From NCBI RefSeq assembly GCF_004126535.1, contig NZ_PPCV01000003.1, positions 186,001 to 250,000 of the forward strand: 64,000 nt of DNA, written 5' to 3'. How positions within the stretch are numbered: position 1 is the first letter of the stretch; each line of letters starts with the position of its first letter. The stretch is from Propioniciclava flava. Its GTDB lineage: Bacteria > Actinomycetota > Actinomycetes > Propionibacteriales > Propionibacteriaceae. The position numbers were made by a program, and so were the translations under genes. Below are positions 17,307 to 26,391 of this stretch, piece after piece. The notes under the pieces were generated by a model. It did no database searches, was not told the DNA's origin, and saw nothing but the letters and a program-made list of their open reading frames with translations.

Positions 17307-17938
17307 CCGCACACCCTGCGCCGCACGCGTGCTGCGACGCCGCCAAGGAGTCCTTGCGCGAGCGAAAGAAGCGGGCCACCCGGCATCAGATCCATGAGGT
17401 CGCCTTGCGGCTGATCGGTGAGCGCGGCGCGGCGGGGGTGACGGTCGAGGAGATTTGCGACGAGGTGGGCGTCGCGCCACGAACGTTCTTCAACTACTAC
17501 CCCACCAAACTGGATGCGGCTTTCGACATCCCGCAGACTGACATCCCCGACGCGTCGGCTGAGCGATTCCTCCAGGCCGACGGCGATCTCCTCAGCGATG
17601 CCTTGGCGTTGGTGGCGTCCAGCACTGAACTGCCCGGCGACTTCCTACGGATCAAGGCGCTCCTGCACGAGCATCCCGATCTGGCGTTCACGTTCTGGAA
17701 GCAGCTCATCGGACGCCTCAAGCCGGTCCATACCCTGATGGAACAGCGCAGCGACGACCCCCCGAGCGCACGCCTAGCCTTCGCCCTCATGGTGGTCGCC
17801 GCACTGAGTTCCATGGTGCGGCCCCGCGAACAGGCCGACACCAACAGTTCCCTGGATCGGCTCCTGGCCGAGGTCGGGGCGATGAAGGCACTGCTGGGCG
17901 GCATCGACGTCCCGCACCCCGCCGAGGACGCTCAGTAG
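17303..17938 (+). CDS. TetR family transcriptional regulator
   Basis: A 211-residue TetR-type repressor. The DNA-binding domain covers about residues 18-70, with EEICDEVGVAPRTFFNYYPTK as the helix-turn-helix and following helix; the rest is the helical ligand-binding domain. An N-terminal extension contains a Cys-Cys pair (HACCDA). The GTG start overlaps the exporter stop codon (GTGA), so the two are translationally coupled. It most likely represses the operon through the tandem palindromes at 14498-14527. A hairpin follows the gene. Confidence 0.9.
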   Translation: MTAHPAPHACCDAAKESLRERKKRATRHQIHEVALRLIGERGAAGVTVEEICDEVGVAPRTFFNYYPTKLDAAFDIPQTDIPDASAERFLQADGDLLSDALALVASSTELPGDFLRIKALLHEHPDLAFTFWKQLIGRLKPVHTLMEQRSDDPPSARLAFALMVVAALSSMVRPREQADTNSSLDRLLAEVGAMKALLGGIDVPHPAEDAQ

Positions 17939-17965
17939 CGCAGTTCCCCCGGGCGACGCTCATCA

Positions 17966-17985
17966 CGCCCCAACCGTCAGGGGCG
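17966..17985 (+). terminator. Terminator-like hairpin after exporter-tetR operon
   Basis: CGCCCC and GGGGCG pair around an 8-base loop, 28 bases after the tetR stop. Confidence 0.3.
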
Positions 17986-18077
17986 CGCACCGTGAACCGC
18001 CACCAACGACCCCCTCGCGCGACCTGTGGTTTTCGCGCCAACGGCCGCGACCCCTGGGCGCTGGCTAGGCTTCGAAG

Positions 18078-18888
18078 ATGGTGTGGTTACGCAGTATCGA
18101 CGCGTCCATGAACGCGGACATTGTGGCCGCCATCGACGACCGGCTCGGCGGGGTCGCGGCCGAGCAGGGCGTCCGGATTCCGTGGGCGATCGAATCCGGG
18201 TCGCGCGCGTGGGGGTTCCCCTCTCCCGACAGCGACTACGACTGCCGGTTCTTCTATGTCCGCACCGCGGAGGAGTACTTGTCGCCGTGGCGCCCGCGCG
18301 ACGTGATCGAGACGCCCCTGGACGCCATCTCCGACGTGAACGGCTGGGATCTGATCAAGGCCGTCCGGTTGGCCGTCCGCGGCAACGCGACCGTCGGCGA
18401 ATGGCTGCGCTCCCCCTTGATCTACGGCGGCGACGAGGCGTTCCGCGCCGAACTCCTCGCCCTGGTGGACGCCGTCACGACCCGGCCCCGACTCCGCCGC
18501 CATTTACCTCTACCTCGGACGCCGCCAGCGCGCCCTGGCCGGGCTGGAGGGTGAGCAGGTGCGCCTGAAGCGGCTGTTCTACGCGGTGCGTCCTGCCGCC
18601 ACCCTGCACTGGCTCGACACCCACCCGCACGGCACCCCGCCCATGCGGCTCCAAGAACTCCTGGCGGAGGTCGACATTCCGCCCACGCTGCGCGACACCA
18701 TGGCCGAGCTCATCTCGGTGAAGTCGGTCACCCGTGAACTCGGAGAGGGCACGGTTCCGCGCGTCATCGCCGACTACATCAGCGTCCACCTGGATCAGCC
18801 GGTCCCCGTCGACGTCCCCCTCGCGCCGGACGCCCACGCGCGCGCCGCCGACACCTTCCGCTGCCTGGTGACGCGCTTCGCCCCCTAG
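18078..18888 (+). pseudogene. RlaP-type predicted nucleotidyltransferase, frameshifted
   Basis: The gene belongs to the YcgL/RlaP family (PF10127) of nucleotidyltransferase-fold proteins. The first frame (from ATG 18078) carries the catalytic signature GSRAWGFPSPDSDYD, with the two Asp of the metal site. It continues to about 18480 and then runs into non-homologous sequence. The homologous continuation (IYLYLGRRQRALAGLEGE, then VRLKRLFYAVRP) is in the +1 frame and ends at 18888. The join lies around 18478-18500, in a run of C/G-rich triplets, and needs one base to be skipped. This is a disrupted gene or a homopolymer sequencing error. The start is six bases after TAGGCT (leaderless). Confidence 0.8.
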
Positions 18889-19008
18889 CGTGCGGCGTCC
18901 GGTCGTCGCACGCCGACGCAAGGATCCGTGCCCGGCGCCGGCCGACAATCGGCTGTGGTGATCGGGGCGCGCCGTGCTCCGCGTCCGCGACCACCAGGCC
19001 GCGAAGAG

Positions 19009-22000
19009 TCAGATCAGCGCATCGGTGAGGTGGTTGGGGGTCCCGAAGCGGTGCGCGGTGATCGAGACGGCCTGCTCGCGCAGGAACGGCAGGATCTCCA
19101 GGCGGCCAGCTTCGGTGACCTCCCCGCCATACACCGCCAGGTCCGGACGCCCACCGGTCACCTCCGCGACCGCAGCCACCGACCCGCCGATCAGACGCAC
19201 CCGCCCAGCACCGTAGGCCACCACCCGGGCACCCCAGGCGGCCTCGTCCTCGACGATGACCTCCTGGGCGGCGCCGCGCAGGGCGGCCTCCACCGCAGGA
19301 GGCAGGTCACGACCGGATGACACGACGACGGCGGTCCGCGTCAGGGCGCTCGCCGCCACGACGCGCACCAGGTCACCCACCGGCGCGTCCGCGTCCAGGC
19401 GCACCAGCACGGGCCGATCCAGGGGCAGGTAGCGGAACACGTTGCGTTCCACCGGAAGCTGGGACACATCCTCGGCAATGCCGAACTGCAACCGCCACGC
19501 CTCACCGTCGCTGCGTGCGCCGCGTTCGACGCGGGCGGCGTCCGCCTCCGGCAACTCGGCCCGGGCCGCCGCGACCAGCGCGGTGACCGCCGGAGTCGTC
19601 ACGGCGGTGACCGCCGTCGCTTCCCGGCTCCGCCACGATCCCAAGCCGATCAGGTAGTTGGGGCCGCCAGCCTTGGCGCCCGCTCCGACCGCCGAACGCT
19701 TCCAGCCGCCGAAGGGCTGCCGCTGGACGATCGCCCCGGTGATCCCCCGGTTGACGTACAGGTTGCCCGCCTGCACGGTGTCGAGCCACTCCCCGATCTC
19801 GGCGGCGTCCAGCGAATGCAGCCCAGAGGTGAGGCCATAGTCGACCTCGTTGACGATCGCGATGGCTTCGCTCAGCGTCGCGGCCGTCATGATCCCCAGG
19901 ATCGGCCCGAAGTACTCGGTGCGGTGATAGGCCGAGCCGAGCCGGACGCCCTCGCGGACCCCGGGGCTCCACAGCCGCCCGGAATCGTCGAGGGGATGGG
20001 GCTCGATAAGCCATCGCTCCCCCACTCCGAGAGTGGTGAGACCCTCCAGCAGCTTGCCGGAAGCCGGTTCGATGATCGGACCCATCTGCGTGGTGGCATC
20101 GGAGGGATACCCCACAGTCAGCGAGGAGACGGCGTCCCGCAACTGCGTCCGGAACCGTCGCGAGTGCGCCACCGACCCGACCAGCACGACCAAGGACGCC
20201 GCCGAGCACTTCTGGCCCGCGTGCCCGAAGGCGGACGCAACGACATCCTTGACCGCCAGATCCAGGTCAGCGGACGGGGTGATGATGATGGCGTTCTTGC
20301 CGCTGGTTTCGGCCAACAGCGGCAGGTCAGGACGGAATGAGCGGAACAGTTCGGCGGTCTCGAAGGCACCGGTCAAGATGACTCGATCCAGGCGCGGGTC
20401 ACCCACCAGCGCCGCACCGTGCGCCTTCTCACCGACCTGAATGAGGCGCAGCACCTCGCGGGGCACCCCCGCCGACCACAAGCATTCGGCGATCAGCGCG
20501 CCGCAGCGCTGGGTGAGGGCTGCGGGCTTGAGCAGGACGGCTGAGCCTGCCGCCAGCGCCGCCAGCGCTCCCCCGGCGGGGATGGCCACCGGGAAGTTCC
20601 AGGGCGGGGTCACCAACGTCAGCGCGGACGGTTCGAACGAGGCACCATCGACGGCCTCCAGCCGCCGGGCCTGCTCGGCATAGAAGTGAGCGAAGTCGAT
20701 CGCCTCCGACACCTCGGGGTCGGCCTGGTCGAGGGTCTTGCCCGCTTCGGCGGCCATGAGTTCCCAGAACGCCTCGCGGCGGTTTTCGAGTTCCTCACCC
20801 GCGCGGTGCAAGATCGCGGCGCGTTCATCGGCGCTCCGCGCACCCCACGCCTCGCCGGCCGCACGAGTCTCGGCCAGGACGGCGTCCAACGCCTCGGGGG
20901 TGGCGATCCGGGCCGCTTCGATCGTGTCGATCCCCAGCCGCGAGCCGGGGACACGCAGCAAAGCAGCCGCAGCCGCCTCACGGTTGCTCCGCACCGACGG
21001 ATCGGTGTCGGGGGTGTTGCGGAAGGCGCCCAGCCCGCTCGGCGGGACGGCCGCATGCCGGTCGGCGACCTTGTGGGACGCCGGAACCAGACCGTCGAGC
21101 CCGGCGACGGCAGCCCGGAACCGGGCGACCTCGCGAGCAAACAGGTCCTCGTTCTCGGCCAGTTCGAACACCGCAGACATGAAGTTCTCGCTGGAGGCGC
21201 CCTCTTCCAAACGTCGGATCAGGTAGGCGATGGCCACGTCGAACTCGGCGGGCGCCACCACCGGGGTGTACAACAGCAACCCGCCGACCTCCCGGCGCAC
21301 CGCCTCGGCCTGCCCTTGGGCCATGCCGAGCAGCATCTCGTACTCCACTCCGGCCCGGACGCCACGGCGTCCGGCGAGCAGCCACGAGTACGCGACGTCG
21401 AACAGGTTGTGCCCGGCGATGCCGAGGCGAACGTTCTCGATCCGCTCGGGGTGAAGGGCGTACTCCAGGACGCGCTTGTAGTTGGTGTCGGATTCGCGCT
21501 TGCTGCCCCAGGTGGCCAACGGCCAGCCGTGCAGGGACGCCTCGACCTGCTCCATGGGCAGGTTGGCGCCCTTCACGACCCGGACCTTGATGGGGGCCCC
21601 GCCGCGGCCCCGACGCGCCGCACTCCATTCCTGGAGGCGCATCATGGCCGCGAGAGCGTCGGGCAGGTAGGCCTGCAGCACGATCCCTGCCTCCAGGTGG
21701 AGGAACTCGGGCCGGTCGAGAATGCGGGTGAAGACCGCGATGGTCAGATCGAGATCCTTGTACTCCTCCATGTCGAGGTTGATGAACTTGGGCGTCGGGA
21801 AGGACGCCGCCCGCGCAAACAGATGCGTGAGTTCGGCGACGATGTCGTTGACGGCGTCCTCGAACGCCCACGGATTGTGGGGCGCGACCGTCGCCGAGAC
21901 CTTGATGGAGACGTAGTCGACATCCTCGCGCGCCAGCAGTTGGTGGGTGCCATCGAGGCGGCGCTTGGCCTCCGAGCGGCCCAGCACCGCTTCGCCGAGC

Positions 22001-22464
22001 AGGTTCATGTTGAGGCGGATGCCCTCGGTGCGGATCTTGGCGATGGCCGGGCCGAGGCGAGCGTCGGTGGCGTCGATGATGAGGTGGCTGACCATGTCCC
22101 GCAGGACGCGGCGGGCGGTGGGGACGACGATCCCGGGCAGGACGGGCGCGAGCGCGCCCCCCAGCGCGACGGCTGCACGCATCGGCGCGGGCAGGAAGCT
22201 CGGCACCCGTGGGGCCAGCTCGCGCAGCTTGTGGGCGGCGACTTTGGTGTTTTCGGGCCGCACGACACCGTCGACGAAGCCGACGGTGAAATCCAGCCCG
22301 CCCGCGTCGCGCAGGACGTCGGCGAGACGTTCGCCTGCGGGGTCGGAGGGGTGCGCGGCTGCTTCGGTCAGCCAGCGACGCACGAGCGCGATGGCCTCCT
22401 CGATCATGGCGGGATCGACGGAGTCGGGGGCGGGCCCGGCGGCGAGCGGATGGGTGTCGGACAC
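19009..22464 (-). CDS. putA: Bifunctional proline dehydrogenase / L-glutamate gamma-semialdehyde dehydrogenase
   Basis: A 1151-residue two-enzyme protein that oxidises proline to glutamate via P5C. The N-terminal half is the FAD-dependent PRODH barrel (VDYVSIKVSATVAPHNPWAF, FINLDMEEYKDLDLT, VRVVKGANLPMEQVEA). Residues about 480-990 are the NAD-dependent aldehyde dehydrogenase, with WNFPVAIPAGG, LLAETSGKN, catalytic Cys in GHAGQKCSAASLV and the EVDYGLTSGLHS motif. About 140 C-terminal residues have no assigned role. No N-terminal DNA-binding domain is present, so it should not autoregulate. GTG at 22464 follows GGGAGG. A divergent LysR gene is the likely regulator. Confidence 0.95.
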   Translation of the reverse strand: MSDTHPLAAGPAPDSVDPAMIEEAIALVRRWLTEAAAHPSDPAGERLADVLRDAGGLDFTVGFVDGVVRPENTKVAAHKLRELAPRVPSFLPAPMRAAVALGGALAPVLPGIVVPTARRVLRDMVSHLIIDATDARLGPAIAKIRTEGIRLNMNLLGEAVLGRSEAKRRLDGTHQLLAREDVDYVSIKVSATVAPHNPWAFEDAVNDIVAELTHLFARAASFPTPKFINLDMEEYKDLDLTIAVFTRILDRPEFLHLEAGIVLQAYLPDALAAMMRLQEWSAARRGRGGAPIKVRVVKGANLPMEQVEASLHGWPLATWGSKRESDTNYKRVLEYALHPERIENVRLGIAGHNLFDVAYSWLLAGRRGVRAGVEYEMLLGMAQGQAEAVRREVGGLLLYTPVVAPAEFDVAIAYLIRRLEEGASSENFMSAVFELAENEDLFAREVARFRAAVAGLDGLVPASHKVADRHAAVPPSGLGAFRNTPDTDPSVRSNREAAAAALLRVPGSRLGIDTIEAARIATPEALDAVLAETRAAGEAWGARSADERAAILHRAGEELENRREAFWELMAAEAGKTLDQADPEVSEAIDFAHFYAEQARRLEAVDGASFEPSALTLVTPPWNFPVAIPAGGALAALAAGSAVLLKPAALTQRCGALIAECLWSAGVPREVLRLIQVGEKAHGAALVGDPRLDRVILTGAFETAELFRSFRPDLPLLAETSGKNAIIITPSADLDLAVKDVVASAFGHAGQKCSAASLVVLVGSVAHSRRFRTQLRDAVSSLTVGYPSDATTQMGPIIEPASGKLLEGLTTLGVGERWLIEPHPLDDSGRLWSPGVREGVRLGSAYHRTEYFGPILGIMTAATLSEAIAIVNEVDYGLTSGLHSLDAAEIGEWLDTVQAGNLYVNRGITGAIVQRQPFGGWKRSAVGAGAKAGGPNYLIGLGSWRSREATAVTAVTTPAVTALVAAARAELPEADAARVERGARSDGEAWRLQFGIAEDVSQLPVERNVFRYLPLDRPVLVRLDADAPVGDLVRVVAASALTRTAVVVSSGRDLPPAVEAALRGAAQEVIVEDEAAWGARVVAYGAGRVRLIGGSVAAVAEVTGGRPDLAVYGGEVTEAGRLEILPFLREQAVSITAHRFGTPNHLTDALI

Positions 22465-22599
22465 GGGAGCCTCCCAGGTCGGGGTCGAGGGACGCGCCCT
22501 TCAGGGCGTGACTACGAGTAGTCTCATCCCGATTAAGCCGTCAGGACAAGCGACTGTTTTTGACCACTATTCGTCAGTTTTCGTGATGTATGGAGGGCC
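22465..22599. promoter_or_regulatory. putA / lysR divergent promoter region
   Basis: 135 bases between divergently transcribed putA and the LysR gene, with an A/T-rich core around 22540-22590, unusual for this DNA. This is where both promoters and the LysR binding site would be expected; no single box is certain. Confidence 0.35.
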
Positions 22600-23490
22600 A
22601 TGCTGGACATCCACCGCCTCATGCTGCTGCGGGAGCTCTCGATTCGCGGGACGATGGCCGCCGTCGCCGAGTCGCTGCAATACAGCCCCTCGGCCGTCTC
22701 CCAGCAACTCACCCAGTTGGAGCGGGAGGCGGGAACCACCCTGCTGCGCAAGGCCGGGCGCACCGTCCGGCTGACCCCCGAGGCGGAGATCCTGGTCGCC
22801 ACAGCGTCCGAACTGGCCGACACGCTGGAGCGGGCCGAGGCTGAGCTGCGGGCCTCCGGCACGACGGTGCGGGGCCGCGTCCGGGTGGCGGTGTTTCAGT
22901 CGGCCGCCCTCGCATTGATGCCCGCAGCGCTAACAACGATGGCCCACCAGCACCCCGACGTCCGGGTCGAAATGGTGCAGACCGAGCCCGCCGAGGCCCT
23001 CCACCAAACGTGGGCCAGGGACTTCGACATGGTCATCGCCGAGCAGTACCCCGAGCATTCGGCCCCGTGGCTGCCGGGGCTGGTCCGGCGCGACCTGACC
23101 ACCGATGTGATCCACCTCGCCGTCCCGCTCGACTGCACGGCCGACGACCTGGCGGGCACGGTCGATCTGCCGTGGGTCATGGAACCGCACGGTGCGGCAT
23201 CGCGGCATTTCGCGGAACAGGCCTGCCGGGTCGAGGGCTTCGAGCCGGACGTCCGCTACGTCACCGCCGACTTGCAAGCTCACCTGCGCCTGGTGGAATC
23301 CGGCAACGCGGTCGCGCTCATCCCTGACCTGATGTGGGCGGGACACCCGCCCGCCTGTCGCCTGATCCCGCTGCCTCAGATGCCACGGCGCACCGTGTTC
23401 GTCGCCCAACGCGAAGCCGGGCTGGGTTGGCCCGCCTCCATCGCGCTGCTGGCCGCACTCGAAGCCGCGGCGCGCCCTCTCACGCCGTGA
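22600..23490 (+). CDS. LysR family transcriptional regulator, probable regulator of putA
   Basis: A 296-residue LysR-type regulator. The winged helix-turn-helix covers residues 1-60 (GTMAAVAESLQYSPSAVSQQLTQLE), followed by the linker helix and a periplasmic-binding-like effector domain (from about residue 90, GRVRVAVFQSAA). The ATG follows GGAGGGCC. Its divergent placement 135 bases from putA suggests that it controls proline catabolism, probably with proline or a breakdown product as effector. This is an inference from position. Confidence 0.92.
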   Translation: MLDIHRLMLLRELSIRGTMAAVAESLQYSPSAVSQQLTQLEREAGTTLLRKAGRTVRLTPEAEILVATASELADTLERAEAELRASGTTVRGRVRVAVFQSAALALMPAALTTMAHQHPDVRVEMVQTEPAEALHQTWARDFDMVIAEQYPEHSAPWLPGLVRRDLTTDVIHLAVPLDCTADDLAGTVDLPWVMEPHGAASRHFAEQACRVEGFEPDVRYVTADLQAHLRLVESGNAVALIPDLMWAGHPPACRLIPLPQMPRRTVFVAQREAGLGWPASIALLAALEAAARPLTP

Positions 23491-23506
23491 GGGGGAAGCC
23501 CACTCC

Positions 23507-24567
23507 TTAGCCTTCCTCGGATGGCGCCACGGGCGGGACGACTTGGCCGCCCTTGATGATCGCCCTCAGATGCGTCTGCGGGTCGGCCAGGATCCGCACG
23601 TCCTCCAACGGGTTGGCGTCCACGACCAGGACGTCCGCCCAGGCGCCGATCTGAAGCGTCCCCGCTTTGCCCTCCCAGCCCATCAGCCGCGCCCCGTGAC
23701 AGGTCGCCTCCTGCACCACGCGCGCCGAAGGAGCCACCTGGGCCCGCAGCAGGAACTCCTGCGACTGCGCCACCTCCATCTCCGCGAGGAGATCCGTCCC
23801 CAAGGCCATCGGAATACCGCTGCGCGCGGCGAGCGCGTAGGCGGCCAGACCGCCATCGCGCACCTCGGCGATCTTGGCCAGCGACGCCTCCCCCAGCCCA
23901 GCCGCCGCCCCTTGCTGGGCAAGCAGTTCGTAGGTGACCAGGGTGGGGACCAGCCAGGCGCCGGACGCCTTCATCAACGCGGCCGTCTCCTCATCGAGGA
24001 GGTTCCCGTGCTCGACACATCCCACCCCGGCACGCAGCGCCTGCTGAATGGCCCGCGGGTGATAGGCGTGCACGGTCACGTAGGTGTTGGCGTTGGCCGC
24101 TTCGACCACCGCCGCGCGGATCTCCTCCTCGGTGTACTGCACCGAGGAAATGTCGTCGTGCGGCGAGGCCACCCCGCCTGACGCGGTGAGCTTGAGGAAG
24201 GACGCGCCACGGCGCAACTGCTCTCGCGCCGCCCACCGCACCTGGTCGACACCATCGGCGATGACAGCGATGCCCGCTTCCTCGCAGTGGCAGCCCAGGT
24301 GCTGTTCGTTCAGCCCACGGGTGTCGCCGTGGCCTCCCGTCTGCGAGATCATCCGGCCCGCATACTGCACCCGCGGACCGAGCACGAGGCCCTCGTCGAG
24401 CGCACGAACCAAGCCCCGATCGACTCCCCCCACGTCGCGAACGCTCGTGAAGCCTCGCCGCGATCGACGATCCCGCCGTCGCGGCACAGCAGCCAGCCGT
24501 CCGGCCCGCTGAGTGTGGGGCCTTCGGGGTCGAGCAGGCGAGCATGGGTAAGGAGAAGTGTTGACAT
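23507..24567 (-). pseudogene. Amidohydrolase with internal deletion removing the metal-binding start
   Basis: A metal-dependent hydrolase of the amidohydrolase (imidazolonepropionase/prolidase-like) superfamily. The first frame (ATG 24567, after GAAAGGA) reads MSTLLLTHARLLDPEG and DGGIVDRGEA. At about 24450 homology jumps to another frame: FTSVRDVGG, then VHAYHP, VGCVEHGNLL, ALGTDLL and ADVLVVDANPLEDV to the stop. The stretch that should lie between, including the PGLIDxHVH motif with the first two metal ligands, is missing (about 60-70 codons by comparison with the usual family length), and the frame is not kept. The product is almost certainly inactive. It lies downstream of the PPDK regulator on the same strand. 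Confidence 0.85.
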
Positions 24568-24620
24568 GACGCCGCGTCCTTTCGTTGCGTGCCGCATCCG
24601 CCACAGGGCTGCCGTGGAGG

Positions 24621-25538
24621 TCAGCCTGCGGTGTGCGGGTTCAGCTCGGAGTTGATGTTGGGGACGCGTCGCAGCTTGCCACGATGGATGCGGGCCCGCT
24701 CCTCCACGATGTCGAGGATGCGTGAGGCCGACTCCTCCAGCGCCATGCCGGTGGTGTCGATGACGGGGCAGCGCAACTGCTTCATCGTCTGGCCGACCTC
24801 ATCGAGTTCGGCATAGATCTTGGCCAGGTCGACGTAGCCGTCCTTCATCGGACGCCGCACCCCGAGGCCCTTGACGCGCTCGGCGCGAATGGCCTGGAGG
24901 CGCTCGGGATCCATCGAGAGCCCGACGATGCGCCAGCGCTCGATCTCGAACAGTTCCTTGGGTGGGGTGATCCCCGGCACGAGCGGAACGTTGACGACCT
25001 TGTAGCCCATGTAGCCCAAGAAGATCGACAGCGGCGTCTTGCCCGACCGCGAGGGCCCCACCAGGCAGATGTCGCACTCGGGCAGCGTCGTCGGGGCGGC
25101 GCCGTCGTCGTTGCGGACGGCGAAGTCGATCGCAGCGATCCGGGCGAAGTAGTCAGCCTCGACGCCGACGGGGCGCAGCGGTACCTGGTCGGGTTCGATC
25201 CCGCTGATCTGTTGCAGCGCGCGCATGGCGTCGGTCATGAGGTCGGCGTAGGGAACTTCCAGCTCTTGGCAAGCGGAGGTGACGAGCCCGGCCAGTTCTT
25301 CGTCCACCAGCGTGAAGAACACGGCGGTCGGCGCCCCCGCGCGGGCACGGATCGCGTCGAGCGCCTTCATGAGCGCTGCGGTGGTGGTGACGCGGCGGTG
25401 CCGGACCAGCCGGAACTCCATCGAGGGGAACTGCGCCACCGCCGCGCGGGCCACCCGCGCCCCCGACTCGCCGGTGGAGTCGGCAAGAAGGTGGATCTCC
25501 AGCGTGGGGTCGTGGACGGAGCCGCCGTTGTCGGTCAC
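24621..25538 (-). CDS. Pyruvate, phosphate dikinase regulatory protein (kinase/phosphorylase, DUF299)
   Basis: A 305-residue bifunctional regulator. The family phosphorylates a threonine of pyruvate, phosphate dikinase (or PEP synthase) with ADP to inactivate it, and removes the phosphate with Pi to reactivate it. The P-loop GPSRSGKTP is in the middle, preceded by HLLADSTGES near the N-terminus and followed by VPLVPGITPP and GLSMDPERL, all typical. GTG at 25538 is six bases after CATAGT and could be leaderless, but it also lies seven bases after the preceding gene, so readthrough is likely. It bears on the PEP/pyruvate node, as does pflB next door. Confidence 0.92.
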   Translation of the reverse strand: MTDNGGSVHDPTLEIHLLADSTGESGARVARAAVAQFPSMEFRLVRHRRVTTTAALMKALDAIRARAGAPTAVFFTLVDEELAGLVTSACQELEVPYADLMTDAMRALQQISGIEPDQVPLRPVGVEADYFARIAAIDFAVRNDDGAAPTTLPECDICLVGPSRSGKTPLSIFLGYMGYKVVNVPLVPGITPPKELFEIERWRIVGLSMDPERLQAIRAERVKGLGVRRPMKDGYVDLAKIYAELDEVGQTMKQLRCPVIDTTGMALEESASRILDIVEERARIHRGKLRRVPNINSELNPHTAG

Positions 25539-25545
25539 GGGTTCA

Positions 25546-25989
25546 CTATGCCTGGCCACGCTCACGCAGGGCTTGAATGAAGGAGGCGTCCACCCCCGGG
25601 CCACCCGACACGGCACCGCCGTCGGACTCCTCTGTGCCGTCGGGGCGGTTGTCCCACCGCGACGTGTCCAGGACGCGGTCGCGTTCGATCAGGTGCTCGC
25701 GATGCAACGGGGGGCCCTGGAGCGCTAGTGCGGGCAGGTCGGGTGGAGCGGCGGCCGGCGTTGACGCGTCCGGGGCGCCCGTCGGCGTGGGCGGCGCGGC
25801 GAGCGGGACACCAGCCTGACGTGCTGGCTCAGGGGCCGGGCTCACTTCCGACCGCGGCGCCTCACCGGACAATGCCCGGCGCGGTCGTGGCTCCTGGGCG
25901 GCTCGGCTGCGGCGCAGGAGAAGAAGAATCACCGCGCAGGCCACCAGGGCAACCACCACGATGACGAACCAGAATGTCGGATTGCTCAT
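25546..25989 (-). CDS. Small single-pass membrane protein, unknown
   Basis: A 147-residue protein with one N-terminal transmembrane helix (about residues 6-25, FWFVIVVVALVACAVILLLL), then a basic stop-transfer stretch (RRSRAA) and a Pro/Ala-rich, probably disordered cytoplasmic tail ending in a more regular segment (ALQGPPLHREHLIERDRVLDTSRWDNRPDG). The ATG follows GGAGG at seven bases. It directly precedes the PPDK regulator on the same strand. Function unknown. Confidence 0.7.
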   Translation of the reverse strand: MSNPTFWFVIVVVALVACAVILLLLRRSRAAQEPRPRRALSGEAPRSEVSPAPEPARQAGVPLAAPPTPTGAPDASTPAAAPPDLPALALQGPPLHREHLIERDRVLDTSRWDNRPDGTEESDGGAVSGGPGVDASFIQALRERGQA

Positions 25990-26391
25990 CGTTGGGCCTC
26001 CATCTTCGGATCGACACCGTCAGTCTAGAGGAGGTCCATGACGGCGTCCGGGAGAACCGCTTTGACGACGGTGGGGCAACCGTACTCCCGTTGTTGCACG
26101 CACGCCCGCGCGCGAGGCTCGCCGCCGACCCCTCAACAACGAGGCTACATTCCCGCTTGTCACACCGTCTTTATTGCCAAACACCGAGGAGCGCCGCGAG
26201 GTCGATGAGACACATCCGTCTCACCAGACAAGAAGAAGCACCCGAATGGTCTGACCAAAGGCCTACAACGTGTAGTATTCAGGACCAGAAACGCTGTCAC
26301 ATCACACAGGTCGGTGTCCTGGACAACGCGTCCCGATCACTTTCATCTGCAGGCGTCAGCGTGCCCTAAATCCTTTGTGACTAGGAGAACC
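25990..26391. other. Region upstream of pflB
   Basis: 402 bases between divergently transcribed genes, locally richer in A/T than the surroundings. It contains the likely pflB promoter (26251-26278) and a roughly 105-base untranslated leader with the repeated element GTCACATCACAC near 26297, possibly a Crp/FNR-type site. No coding frame is credible. Confidence 0.4.
26251..26278 (+). promoter_or_regulatory. Candidate pflB promoter
   Basis: CTGACC (26251-26256) as -35, a 16-base spacer, and TAGTAT (26273-26278) as -10 preceded by TG. Transcription would start about 105 bases before pflB. Confidence 0.4.

Noticed and set aside
17303-17360. Metal-sensing role for the N-terminal Cys-Cys of the TetR regulator
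   Set aside because: A single Cys pair in a non-conserved extension is not enough evidence.
15342-17480. 712-codon open frame on the minus strand opposite the DHA2 exporter
   Set aside because: Arg/Gly/His-rich shadow of the exporter repeat region; no motif or independent start signal.
20686-22521. 611-codon open frame on the plus strand opposite putA
   Set aside because: It is the antisense of a clearly conserved gene; its translation is Arg/Gly/Asp-rich without motifs, as expected of a GC-rich shadow frame.
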